Below are positions 6,345-11,868 of a stretch of 11,868 bases of DNA, one piece after another; the stretch's first letter is position 1; every line of letters begins with the position of its first letter. The notes under the pieces are model-generated. The model had not been told where the DNA came from, did not search any database, and saw only the letters and a list, made by a program, of their open reading frames with translations. A program made the position numbers and the translations under genes. Source of the stretch: G020348385 sp964410125 (GTDB taxonomy: Bacteria; Acidobacteriota; Aminicenantia; Aminicenantales; Aminicenantaceae); the NCBI GenBank assembly GCA_964410125.1, contig CAYPGQ010000131.1:1-11868 (forward strand), read 5' to 3'.

Positions 6345-6884
6345 TTACACCTTCCTCTTTTTCAGGACATTGGTGAAGGTCTCAAGCTTATCTTGCATCC
6401 CCTCCTTGAGCGACCAACGATTGATTTCTTTCATATCGATATCATTATCCAAACTGACAAGAATTGCCTGTTCTAAGGACTGCTTGTCGTTCCAAAAATA
6501 GAATGCAGCCAAACGATCCTTGACGCAATCGGTCGGAGAAAGAAGTTTTAAGACCATGTTCCCCTTGGTGATCTCTGTGATTTTGCCGATAGGCTCCTCT
6601 CCTACGGAAGGCGGAGGGGCAAGAAAGTCTACGATAAACGGCGTGTCTTTATGCTGGAAATGTCTCCCCTCTTCTTGAAACCCAATGCTTTCGAGAACAG
6701 AAATAATTTTTTTGCGCTCGATGTAGGACAAAAGAACAAAATCGAGATCATAGGAAAAATATTTATTTTTCGTGTAAATCGAAACGCATGCTCCTCCGGA
6801 AAGGACAGTTTCGATACCGCGTTTGGATAGATAGTCGGATATAAATATGGCAAGATCTTTAAGCGAAAGGTTTTTTATCTTCAT
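6345..6884 (-). CDS. Nucleotidyltransferase-fold protein, partner of winged-helix regulator
   Basis: 179-aa protein with a DNA polymerase beta-type nucleotidyltransferase core: LSGGACVSIY (Gly30-Gly31), FSYDLDFV (Asp46-x-Asp48) and FIVDFLAPP (Asp86 as third acid). All three acids are present, unlike in the AbiEii protein in this window. The rest is helical (TDCVKDRLAAFYFW ... MKEINRWSLKEGM). It begins one base after the stop of the winged-helix gene, so the two form an operon. The arrangement mirrors AbiEi-AbiEii and MNT-type modules, suggesting a toxin-antitoxin-like pair; that role is inference. No substrate can be named. Confidence 0.8.
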   Translation of the reverse strand: MKIKNLSLKDLAIFISDYLSKRGIETVLSGGACVSIYTKNKYFSYDLDFVLLSYIERKKIISVLESIGFQEEGRHFQHKDTPFIVDFLAPPPSVGEEPIGKITEITKGNMVLKLLSPTDCVKDRLAAFYFWNDKQSLEQAILVSLDNDIDMKEINRWSLKEGMQDKLETFTNVLKKRKV

Positions 6885-6885
6885 T

Positions 6886-7215
6886 TTAGAGAGGTTTCCC
6901 TGTCCTTCGTGGTCTCAATCGCGGCAGATAGAATTTCTCCTTTTCCTCATCAGGAACAAATTGAAGAACTTTATCCAACAAGGATTCCAATTCTTTTTTA
7001 AAGGGGTATCTCGGATTAAAACCGAATAAACGGACTTTCCCCTTTAGCCGGCTGTAGAGAATTCCTCCTTGCTCCAATTTCTTCAATTGATTTTGAACGG
7101 CATTCACATAAAATCCAAAAGCTCTGGCAATTTCCATGGGATAGGCTTCTCCATGGGTATAAAGATAGATAAGGATTTTTTCTTTTTTTTCCGATTCCAG
7201 AAGTGGTTCTAACAT
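6886..7215 (-). CDS. Winged-helix (ArsR-like) transcriptional regulator
   Basis: 109 aa from ATG 7215 with GAGAGG 6 nt upstream; an upstream TTG at 7233 is less likely. Residues about 8-65 are a winged helix: EKILIYLYTHGEAYPMEIARAF, then NAVQNQLKKLEQGGIL and the wing YSRLKGKVRLFGFNPRYPF. The tail ends in an Arg-rich PRLRPRRTGKPL. There are no Cys pairs for metal sensing. It is the first gene of an operon with the nucleotidyltransferase. Three 15-bp iterons lie immediately upstream, and an autorepressor/antitoxin role is likely by position. Family confident, role inferred. Confidence 0.85.
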   Translation of the reverse strand: MLEPLLESEKKEKILIYLYTHGEAYPMEIARAFGFYVNAVQNQLKKLEQGGILYSRLKGKVRLFGFNPRYPFKKELESLLDKVLQFVPDEEKEKFYLPRLRPRRTGKPL

Positions 7216-7228
7216 CAGGCACCTCTCA

Positions 7229-7285
7229 ACCAATCAAATTCGTTCAATTACCAATTACATTGGTTATATCACCAATTACATTGGT
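7229..7285. promoter_or_regulatory. Three 15-bp palindromic iterons at 21-bp period (operator)
   Basis: ACCAATTACATTGGT occurs exactly at 7250-7264 and 7271-7285, and in degenerate form (12/15) at 7229-7243. Starts are 21 bp apart, two helical turns, so all sites face the same side of the DNA. Each perfect copy is itself an inverted repeat, ACCAAT-TAC-ATTGGT, fitting a dimeric winged-helix protein. The array ends 13 bp upstream of the regulator ATG. Confidence 0.75.
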
Positions 7286-7433
7286 AGAAGTGTAATGCAT
7301 AAAGCAGCTAATGTCAATCGATGATGTTGTAGCCGAGGCTAGATCTACTTCAAATAACGACTCGCAACCCGTATCTTTCTCATGTAAAATAATATTTTCT
7401 CATTTTTTTAATTCGAAGTATAAATCGCTGACA

Positions 7434-8231
7434 ATGTTAGATCGTTTATTCGAAAAGCTCGACAGAAGATCATTCCTCCATTTCCACATCTGGGAATTCG
7501 CCTATCGGAGTTTTTTCAAGGAATATGCCCGCCTTTTTTTTCTTAAAGCCATGCTCAAGCACCCGTTAAAAACGGTATCAGGACTGAAGGATTATCACTG
7601 TTTCATCAAGTCGAAGGAAAATCTCTTCCCTCAGTACCAGAAATTTTTGGCTATTCCGAATGATGAGACATTTGAAGATCAAATCGGGCAACAAAAGACA
7701 AGGCCCATGCTTGGCCTGGGATTCTGCCTCAAACCATACGATCCACAAGACAACACCCGGTCATGTCCCTCGGGCCGGGCAAACCACGACTGCCTATATC
7801 TCGAAAAAGGGGAAACGCAAAATGTCTGCCATGGATGTGCTATCTACAGAATCGCCAAAAAAGGCATGGAATCTGGATGCAGTATCTACATCATGACATC
7901 GGCCAAAGACATCGCCATAGATTTCCTTCTCCCTCAAATCAACAAGGGATTATTTCCGACATCTATTCTCCTCCTCTGTCCTTATTCTGTCCAAGCTATC
8001 TTGCCGTCCCTTTTCATATGCGGCATGGATGCCTTTCTCCTCGCTTACGACGGCGGGTATTGCAAGGACTACAAAGAATGGCGGCTTGCAGATCTGGGCG
8101 ACAAAGAGAACAGGACAACCTTAAGCAAAGAATCTTCGGAAAAACTCTTCGGTCTGATCAGCCAAAGAGGTGTTTCTGAAGCCTCGCCGCAATCGTTCAG
8201 ACGTGAGGGCAACATCTTCTATCCAGAATGA
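7434..8231 (+). CDS. Cysteine-rich protein, distantly DUF116-like, function unknown
   Basis: 265 aa from ATG 7434; an alternative ATG at 7311 adds 41 residues of poor quality (Ser/Asn-rich), so I prefer the shorter form. A TATAAA at 7419-7424 would place transcription almost at this ATG. The N-terminal 90 residues are aromatic and basic. The middle holds nine Cys: 98, 111, 120, 132, 135, 149, 182, 196 and 210, including CHGC (132-135) and LLCPY (180-184). The pattern CxxC, then about 15 residues, a strand (SIYIMTSAKD), and later LLLCPYSVQAI recalls DUF116 proteins, which suggests metal or Fe-S binding; this is a motif impression, not a search result. The gene converges on the polyprenol-kinase-like gene 50 bp away. 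Confidence 0.7.
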   Translation: MLDRLFEKLDRRSFLHFHIWEFAYRSFFKEYARLFFLKAMLKHPLKTVSGLKDYHCFIKSKENLFPQYQKFLAIPNDETFEDQIGQQKTRPMLGLGFCLKPYDPQDNTRSCPSGRANHDCLYLEKGETQNVCHGCAIYRIAKKGMESGCSIYIMTSAKDIAIDFLLPQINKGLFPTSILLLCPYSVQAILPSLFICGMDAFLLAYDGGYCKDYKEWRLADLGDKENRTTLSKESSEKLFGLISQRGVSEASPQSFRREGNIFYPE

Positions 8232-8281
8232 CTCGATAAATCGGCATTCTTCCCGCATTTCATTAAATAACACTCGGAATT

Positions 8282-9010
8282 TTATGACCAAATCTTCAGA
8301 AAAAGATATGTTAGCCCGCTGGCCGCCACTTGGATGGTGAGATTGTCCGCTCCGTGGAAAGAAATGGCTTCGACAAAAACTATAACAAGAGATAAGACTG
8401 TCGAAGCAATCACAGCTTTTGCAAATGGAAACTGGTAAAGATAAACAAAGAAAAACAAAGAAAAAGCCAACGAGACAACAAGAATGGAAAAGCTTCCCTC
8501 CAGCGATCTTTCTGCCACGGTAACTTTTTTTAAGCTCGGGACTTTGTATTTGTGCTTTCCGAACCGGACGCCGACAGGTTCGGCGATGGCGTCAGCCGCT
8601 CCACAAAGGGCATATCCCATGATGGCGCACCCTCCAAAAAGAAGGTTGGAGACCAAGCCTCCTGCAGCTGTAGCCAGATAAGGAACGACGATAAAATAAC
8701 CTCGGCGAGGAAAATCCTTTTCGCGAGCCATGGATTCGAAAAAAAAGTTGCCATCCCCTGCCCTAACCGAAAAGAGCACAAAGATGCCCATCCCCAATCC
8801 CAGGATATTCACGGCCGGCATTCCTCCCCAAATGTGGAGTCCGACAGCGGTAAAAAAAATCAGGAAGTGAAGCGTTTTCCGTGTGTATCCGGTCTTCCAG
8901 CCCGCGTATCTTTTCAAGGCCCCGGCCAAGATTCCGCTCACAAAAATCGCAAGGGCCGACACCAAACAGAAATACAATAACTGCGGGAACGGAGGGATGA
9001 ACTCTTCCAT
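8282..9010 (-). CDS. CTP-dependent polyprenol/phytol (dolichol) kinase-like membrane protein
   Basis: 242 aa from ATG 9010, which has AAGGAA a few bases upstream; the open frame to 9058 runs into the attC-like repeat and is rejected. About seven hydrophobic helices. Family marks: RKTLHF (44-49), GAADAIAEPVGVRFGKHKY (137-155), then AERSLEGS (166-173), and HGADNLTIQ (219-227). This is the layout of the dolichol kinase / phytol kinase / phosphatidate cytidylyltransferase group, in which the Asp and Arg-Ser-x-Glu-Gly motifs bind the nucleotide. The expected role is phosphorylating an isoprenoid alcohol in the membrane; which one is unknown. The attC-like element begins about 20 bp upstream of its start. 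Confidence 0.75.
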   Translation of the reverse strand: MEEFIPPFPQLLYFCLVSALAIFVSGILAGALKRYAGWKTGYTRKTLHFLIFFTAVGLHIWGGMPAVNILGLGMGIFVLFSVRAGDGNFFFESMAREKDFPRRGYFIVVPYLATAAGGLVSNLLFGGCAIMGYALCGAADAIAEPVGVRFGKHKYKVPSLKKVTVAERSLEGSFSILVVSLAFSLFFFVYLYQFPFAKAVIASTVLSLVIVFVEAISFHGADNLTIQVAASGLTYLFLKIWS

Positions 9011-9030
9011 GGATTCCTTAATCTTTTTTA

Positions 9031-9100
9031 GGCCAACGACTGAATTCACGTGCACCAAACAGCCTTTTGGTTTGGCGTCTAGTGCAATGACTCGTTAGCT
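9031..9100. repeat. attC-like recombination site (70-bp imperfect inverted repeat)
   Basis: The outer ends are GGCCAAC (9031-9037) and GTTAGCT (9094-9100), close to the integron R-box pair RYYYAAC/GTTRRRY. Inner arms are AACGA/TCGTT. The middle arms pair imperfectly with a one-base length difference (15 against 16 nt), as in attC sites with extrahelical bases. The central stem is CCAAAC (9055-9060) / GTTTGG (9070-9075) with a 9-nt loop. It starts 3 bp past the relE stop codon, the usual place for a cassette attC. Orientation is ambiguous because both ends read GTTRGCY. Confidence 0.5.
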
Positions 9101-9103
9101 GGC

Positions 9104-9439
9104 TTATAATTTAGCATCTAGAACTCTTTTCAGAAGAATATCTTCAATATTTTGCCTAGAATCAAGAACAGCTAAAACATATACTTTGTCCTCTTGTACC
9201 CTATACATCATTCTCCATGGGGCTACAATTAATTCACGATACTGATAAATTCCGTATTCCTGCAACTCAGGAATGATCTGTCCACGTTTAGGCAAATGAT
9301 AAAGATATGCGGCTTTTTCCTTTAATTTATTTAGTACCTTCAACGCATTTGCAGGATTGTCAATGGCTATGTATTCAATTATTCTGGCAAGATCATCTTT
9401 AGCAACGCTGGCCCAAATAACTTCATATTGTTTATTCAC
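9104..9439 (-). CDS. RelE/ParE-family toxin
   Basis: 111-aa toxin of the RelE/ParE superfamily, which either cleaves mRNA on the ribosome or poisons gyrase. The fold is visible: EVIWASVAKDDLARIIEYIA (helical hairpin), KLKEKAAYLYHLPKRG, the conserved strand YRELIVAPWRMMYRV, then VYVLAVLDSRQNIEDILLKRVL. The AP-WR-MYR and VLD-R-N motifs are diagnostic of the superfamily. The start is GTG 9439, overlapping the antitoxin stop by 8 nt. The attC-like repeat begins 3 bp past its stop. I cannot tell RelE from ParE by eye. Confidence 0.9.
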   Translation of the reverse strand: MNKQYEVIWASVAKDDLARIIEYIAIDNPANALKVLNKLKEKAAYLYHLPKRGQIIPELQEYGIYQYRELIVAPWRMMYRVQEDKVYVLAVLDSRQNIEDILLKRVLDAKL

Positions 9440-9710
9440 TTTTCGTCAATTTCTCCTTGAGGTTTGCGAATACTTCTGCTTGGGGTTTTGTCTTATCTTT
9501 TTTAATTTCCTCTTCGCTTTGAGCTATCAATTTAAGTAGGCTTAATGCATTTCTCATATTCTCATAGCTCTTGGGATCTTGCAAAACTGCTTTAGGCTCG
9601 CCGTTTTGGGTAATAATCACAGGTCTGTGCGTATCATTAATTTGTTTCAATAGATCAGCGGCTTTAGATTTAAGGTAAGTGATAGACTTTATATCTTCTG
9701 AAATATTCAT
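9432..9710 (-). CDS. Phd/YefM-family antitoxin
   Basis: 92-aa antitoxin. The N-terminal Phd/YefM fold binds DNA and represses the operon: SITYLKSKAADLLKQI, then RPVIITQNGEPKAVLQDPKSYE, typical of the family. The charged C terminus (EEIKKDKTKPQAEVFANLKEKL) should wrap the toxin. The start is ATG 9710 with GGAGG (rc of 9718-9722) 7 nt upstream. It is the first gene of the pair, with its own promoter. A/T-rich like the rest of the right-hand block, which suggests a mobile origin. Confidence 0.92.
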   Translation of the reverse strand: MNISEDIKSITYLKSKAADLLKQINDTHRPVIITQNGEPKAVLQDPKSYENMRNALSLLKLIAQSEEEIKKDKTKPQAEVFANLKEKLTKSE

Positions 9711-9731
9711 GCCACATCCTCCGGTCTTTTT

Positions 9732-9774
9732 ATAATACCATATTTAGACCGAATATCAAGTTCTTTCTATCAAG
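9732..9774 (-). promoter_or_regulatory. Promoter and possible operator of the phd-relE pair
   Basis: TTGATA (9759-9754), 16-nt spacer, TATTAT (9737-9732) on the minus strand. TATCAAG occurs twice on the plus strand (9754-9760 and 9768-9774), covering and flanking the -35 box, and could be part of an autoregulatory operator. Confidence 0.5.
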
Positions 9775-9800
9775 ATTTGACAGCCAACTATCAAATAATG

Positions 9801-9816
9801 CAAGCTGTTTATTAAT
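9801..9816 (+). repeat. 16-bp direct repeat, copy 1
   Basis: CAAGCTGTTTATTAAT, identical to 10649-10664. It lies between the phd-relE promoter and the next small gene. Confidence 0.8.
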
Positions 9817-9914
9817 GGATAACTGCTACATTGCTGAAACACAATTGATCTCGTTTTGAATCAGTAATCTTTTTCTGTTCCAGGATTATTGAATATTTTT
9901 AATTACTGAAACAA

Positions 9915-10157
9915 ATGTTTATCAAAAATATTTTCAACAAAATACTAGTTGGACTCATTTTGCTAACTATCCTCTTTCTGTCTTCAAATGTCATCGTCCC
10001 AATATTTTTCAATCCTGAAATACTTGATGTTTCTCCAAAATTGTATGCGATCACTGATAAAGGTGAAAAAGCACAGGAAGAGTGGGTTGAAATGGCAAAT
10101 TGGATAAAAGAAAACCATCTAGAAGGTTTGTTAATTCATTTTTATTGTGATAGCTAA
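9915..10157 (+). CDS. Small membrane-anchored hypothetical protein
   Basis: 80-aa frame from ATG 9915; no Shine-Dalgarno is visible. Residues about 8-33 are a hydrophobic helix (ILVGLILLTILFLSSNVIVPIFF); the rest (DVSPKLYAITDKGEKAQEEWVEMANW) would sit outside or inside as one small domain. I do not recognise it. The abrupt C terminus (HFYCDS) may mean truncation of a longer protein. It precedes the second attC-like end, so it may be a cassette gene. Confidence 0.4.
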   Translation: MFIKNIFNKILVGLILLTILFLSSNVIVPIFFNPEILDVSPKLYAITDKGEKAQEEWVEMANWIKENHLEGLLIHFYCDS

Positions 10158-10239
10158 TAAAGTAATTAACATTGATAAAACCGCCATTTTTTGATGGAGT
10201 TTGGTGTAGCGGTTTTGCCGCAGATTTTAACCGTTAGGC
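10150..10239 (+). repeat. Weak attC-like cassette end
   Basis: The right end GTTAGGC (10233-10239) matches GTTRRRY exactly and sits 13 bp before the next ATG. The left end AGCTAAT overlaps the previous stop codon and is degenerate. Inside is a perfect 8-bp inverted repeat, AAAACCGC (10177-10184) / GCGGTTTT (10209-10216). The outer arms do not pair well, so the site may be decayed. Confidence 0.35.
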
Positions 10240-10252
10240 AAAGGATAAAACA

Positions 10253-10618
10253 ATGAATCGCAAAGGCGAAAAAATTGGTTGGATCGGTGGGTGGTTTGGA
10301 GGTTTTGTTTGGTTGGGGCTTCTATCTGTCGTTTGGATATTTCAAAACAAAATCAGCAATGGAATAATAGGAATAATGGTATTTATAGTCGCGATTTTAG
10401 CCATTATTGTCGCTGCTCCTTGGAAACATCCAAATACAAAATATTGGAAATTAATGTTACCAATTTATTTGCTGTTTTTTATTTCTATTTTTTTGTGTAT
10501 CTATCTTTATGGTGGATTGGACAGCATTGGATTGAAATGGACATCTTTTTTTTGGATAGTCCCTTGCCTTATACCACTTGTAACTTCTGGTAATCGAAAA
10601 TGGAGTAGTAAGTTCTAA
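10253..10618 (+). CDS. Four-helix membrane protein of cassette type, function unknown
   Basis: 121 aa with AAAGGA 8 nt before ATG 10253. Four hydrophobic helices at about 9-30, 36-57, 67-88 and 98-114, separated by short charged loops (APWKHPNTKYWK between helices 2 and 3). The N terminus MNRKGEKIGWIGGW and the APWKHP motif recall small hypothetical proteins that I associate from memory with mobile gene cassettes; not checked. The gene starts 13 bp after a GTTAGGC box and its stop TAA lies inside TCTAAC (10614-10619), the geometry of an integron cassette. No catalytic residues are visible. Confidence 0.7.
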   Translation: MNRKGEKIGWIGGWFGGFVWLGLLSVVWIFQNKISNGIIGIMVFIVAILAIIVAAPWKHPNTKYWKLMLPIYLLFFISIFLCIYLYGGLDSIGLKWTSFFWIVPCLIPLVTSGNRKWSSKF

Positions 10619-10624
10619 CGAGGT
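10614..10624 (+). other. attC-type left end (TCTAAC) overlapping a stop codon
   Basis: TCTAACGAGG begins at 10614 and contains the stop codon of the membrane-protein gene. This is the usual place and form of the left end of an attC site. No matching GTTRRRY box follows within 70 bp, although GTTATAG at 10667-10673 is a poor candidate, so the site looks truncated. Confidence 0.3.
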
Positions 10625-10648
10625 ATATCGACCCGGAAGCAAATTCCA

Positions 10649-10664
10649 CAAGCTGTTTATTAAT
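10649..10664 (+). repeat. 16-bp direct repeat, copy 2
   Basis: Identical to 9801-9816. The two copies are 848 bp apart and bracket both small membrane-protein genes. Copy 2 lies directly upstream of the VOC-DUF1801 gene. Confidence 0.8.
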
Positions 10665-10692
10665 AGTTATAGGAAATAATAAGGAGGCTGCG

Positions 10693-11460
10693 ATGAAAAA
10701 ACTAAATCCAAATTTAATGGTAAAAGATGTCAAAGAAACTGTTGGATTTTACAAAAACAACCTTGGTTTTAAATTAGTTATGGCAGTGCCAGAAACCCAA
10801 GATGGAATTTTGACAGAAATTCCAGAAGACAAAAAAATTGTTTATGCTCTCGTTAAAAATGGCAATGTTGAACTTATGTTTCAAGCGGAAGAAAGCCTGA
10901 AAGAAGACATCACTTTTTTTGCTGATTCTATAATTGGAGCATCTGTTTCTTTTTATATTGAAGTTGAGAAATTGGAAGATTTTTACAAGGAGATAAAAGA
11001 AAAAGTTGAAGTCGTAAAAGAGCTTTCGACAACTTGGTATGGAATGAATGAATTCTATATTCATGATAATAACGGATATATTTTAGGATTTGCTGAAGAA
11101 AAAAAAATGATGAAAAAATCCAAAAATAAGCAAGTGCAAAATTTTCTCGAAGAAATCATGAAGTTTGATTCCGAGAAGTTTGAAATATTGCAAAATTTAC
11201 GTAAAATTGTTTTTTCAAATTACCCAAAGACGAATGAGAGAATAATGTATGGAGGCATTATGTTTTCTCTTGAGGATGATTTCGGAGGGTTGTTTGTAAG
11301 AAAAAACCATGTTTCTTTTGAATTTGGTTCTGGTGCATATATGAATGATCCACATAAAATTTTGGAAGGAACTGGGAAGTTTCGTCGTCACCTGAAAATA
11401 AGATCTTTGGCTGACATTGAAGATAAAAAAGTAAATTTCTTTGTTAAGCAGTCTTTGTAG
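10693..11460 (+). CDS. VOC (glyoxalase/bleomycin-resistance-like) and DUF1801 fusion protein
   Basis: 255 aa with AAGGAGG 5 nt before ATG. Residues about 1-133 are a VOC domain: LNPNLMVKDVKETVGFYKNN at the start, VELMFQAEE in the middle, FYIHDNNGYILGFAEE at the end. VOC proteins include metal-dependent lyases, dioxygenases and antibiotic-binding proteins. The first metal-ligand position lacks His or Gln, so a binding protein is more likely than a glyoxalase. After a Lys-rich linker (KKMMKKSKNK), residues about 146-255 match DUF1801 (YdhG-like): NFLEEIMKF, YPKTNERIMYGGIMFSL, VSFEFGSGAYM, LEGTGKFRRHLKI. Both parts are complete. It is A/T-rich and follows the cassette-like region. Confidence 0.85.
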   Translation: MKKLNPNLMVKDVKETVGFYKNNLGFKLVMAVPETQDGILTEIPEDKKIVYALVKNGNVELMFQAEESLKEDITFFADSIIGASVSFYIEVEKLEDFYKEIKEKVEVVKELSTTWYGMNEFYIHDNNGYILGFAEEKKMMKKSKNKQVQNFLEEIMKFDSEKFEILQNLRKIVFSNYPKTNERIMYGGIMFSLEDDFGGLFVRKNHVSFEFGSGAYMNDPHKILEGTGKFRRHLKIRSLADIEDKKVNFFVKQSL

Positions 11461-11868
11461 AAAAAAAAAGTGTTTTGAAAGCGGATCTGCCCTCCCCTTG
11501 TGCAGAAGATCCTCAGCTGACACCAGGAATTCCTGATGGCAGTCGAGGAGAGTGGGTGGCTGTTGATCTTAGCATTTTGGGTGTGATAACCCTATTTCAG
11601 GATATTAACGGGTGGTAATTGGGAAAAATTATGAGAGATTGGATGCAAGACCAAAAAGAAAATTCCTTCTATGATGATGTGATGCAAGTACTTTCTTTAG
11701 CGCCTCCTTTTTTTTCTTTATATTCTTAAGCTCTCGGTCTTGTGAACCATCCTTCTATCCGTGCCCTTAACAAGAATGTTAAGTTCGCACACACTCTAAC
11801 ATCAGGTCTCGGCCCCTTAACCTATCAAAGAACGCGACCCTATCGGTCCGTTAGGAATTTCAGAAGGC
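11461..11868. other. 408-bp right end without a convincing gene
   Basis: The stretch begins with nine A residues after the VOC-DUF1801 stop, then becomes less A/T-rich. It holds only short frames: one from TTG 11475 to 11618 (47 codons, no ribosome site) and one from ATG 11631 to TAA 11729 (32 codons). The latter frame is open again after the TAA to the window edge. Two short inverted repeats occur: CAGGAATTCCTG (11524-11535) and CTTAACA-AGAA-TGTTAAG (11766-11783). I see no RNA gene or known mobile element. It could be the decayed start of something lying beyond the edge. Confidence 0.5.

Noticed and set aside
7250..7285. CRISPR array, suggested by the repeated ACCAATTACATTGGT
   Set aside because: Units are only 15 bp with 6-bp gaps of no spacer character; phased operator iterons explain it better.
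7763..8179. 138-codon plus-strand frame overlapping the Cys-rich gene
   Set aside because: Different frame of the same region, rich in Arg/Ser/Pro, with no ribosome site; the Cys-rich frame is the coherent one.
11796..11856. Possible attC from TCTAAC to GTTAGGA near the right edge
   Set aside because: The end motifs resemble R boxes, but the inner arms do not pair when one is reverse-complemented, and the last base breaks GTTRRRY.
11735..11868. Possible rRNA or tRNA fragment at the right edge
   Set aside because: Some short words resemble 23S antisense, but no continuous conserved stretch or cloverleaf could be built.

Overview
The window is an accessory stretch of a bacterial chromosome packed with small conflict-type modules. 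It runs from a LexA repressor gene, through an MntA-HepT toxin-antitoxin pair, a GHKL ATPase, an AbiEi/AbiEii pair, a secreted beta-propeller protein and a winged-helix/nucleotidyltransferase pair, to a Cys-rich protein and a polyprenol-kinase-like membrane protein. It ends in an AT-rich block with a Phd/RelE pair, two small membrane proteins and a VOC-DUF1801 fusion. The organism cannot be fixed from the sequence. The secreted 6-bladed beta-propeller style (NHL-like repeats with a GREGKGPGDLLNP-type turn) and the mixed moderate-GC/AT-rich composition recall Acidobacteriota and Candidatus Aminicenantes genomes; this is a weak inference.

Left part (1-3400): lexA on the minus strand has a near-consensus promoter so close to its ATG that the mRNA would be leaderless. 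mntA-hepT follows on the minus strand with an 8-nt overlap and a likely terminator. Divergent from it, a MORC/HSP90-like GHKL ATPase is read on the plus strand.

Middle part (3400-7300): all genes are on the minus strand. abiEi-abiEii are translationally coupled through a TTGA overlap and have their own promoter and a three-fold CGTTA operator. Upstream lies an 81-bp near copy (about 70/81 identical by hand count) of the lexA promoter plus its first codons, pointing at abiE. Next come the beta-propeller protein and a two-gene operon of a winged-helix regulator and a nucleotidyltransferase-fold protein. That operon is preceded by three 15-bp palindromic iterons at an exact 21-bp period.

Right part (7300-11868): a Cys-rich protein distantly reminiscent of DUF116 converges on a CTP-dependent polyprenol/phytol kinase-like protein. 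From about 9030 the DNA looks like a small set of integron-type cassettes without an integrase in view. There is a 70-bp attC-like imperfect inverted repeat beside the Phd/RelE pair, a second weaker attC-like end before a four-helix membrane protein, and a TCTAAC motif overlapping that gene's stop codon. The last 408 bp hold no convincing gene.

Three separate nucleotidyltransferase-fold proteins (MntA, AbiEii, and the partner of the winged-helix protein) sit within about 5.5 kb. With Phd/RelE and the GHKL ATPase they suggest a defence or stability island. The AbiEii copy has an unusual D-V-G in place of the catalytic D-x-D.
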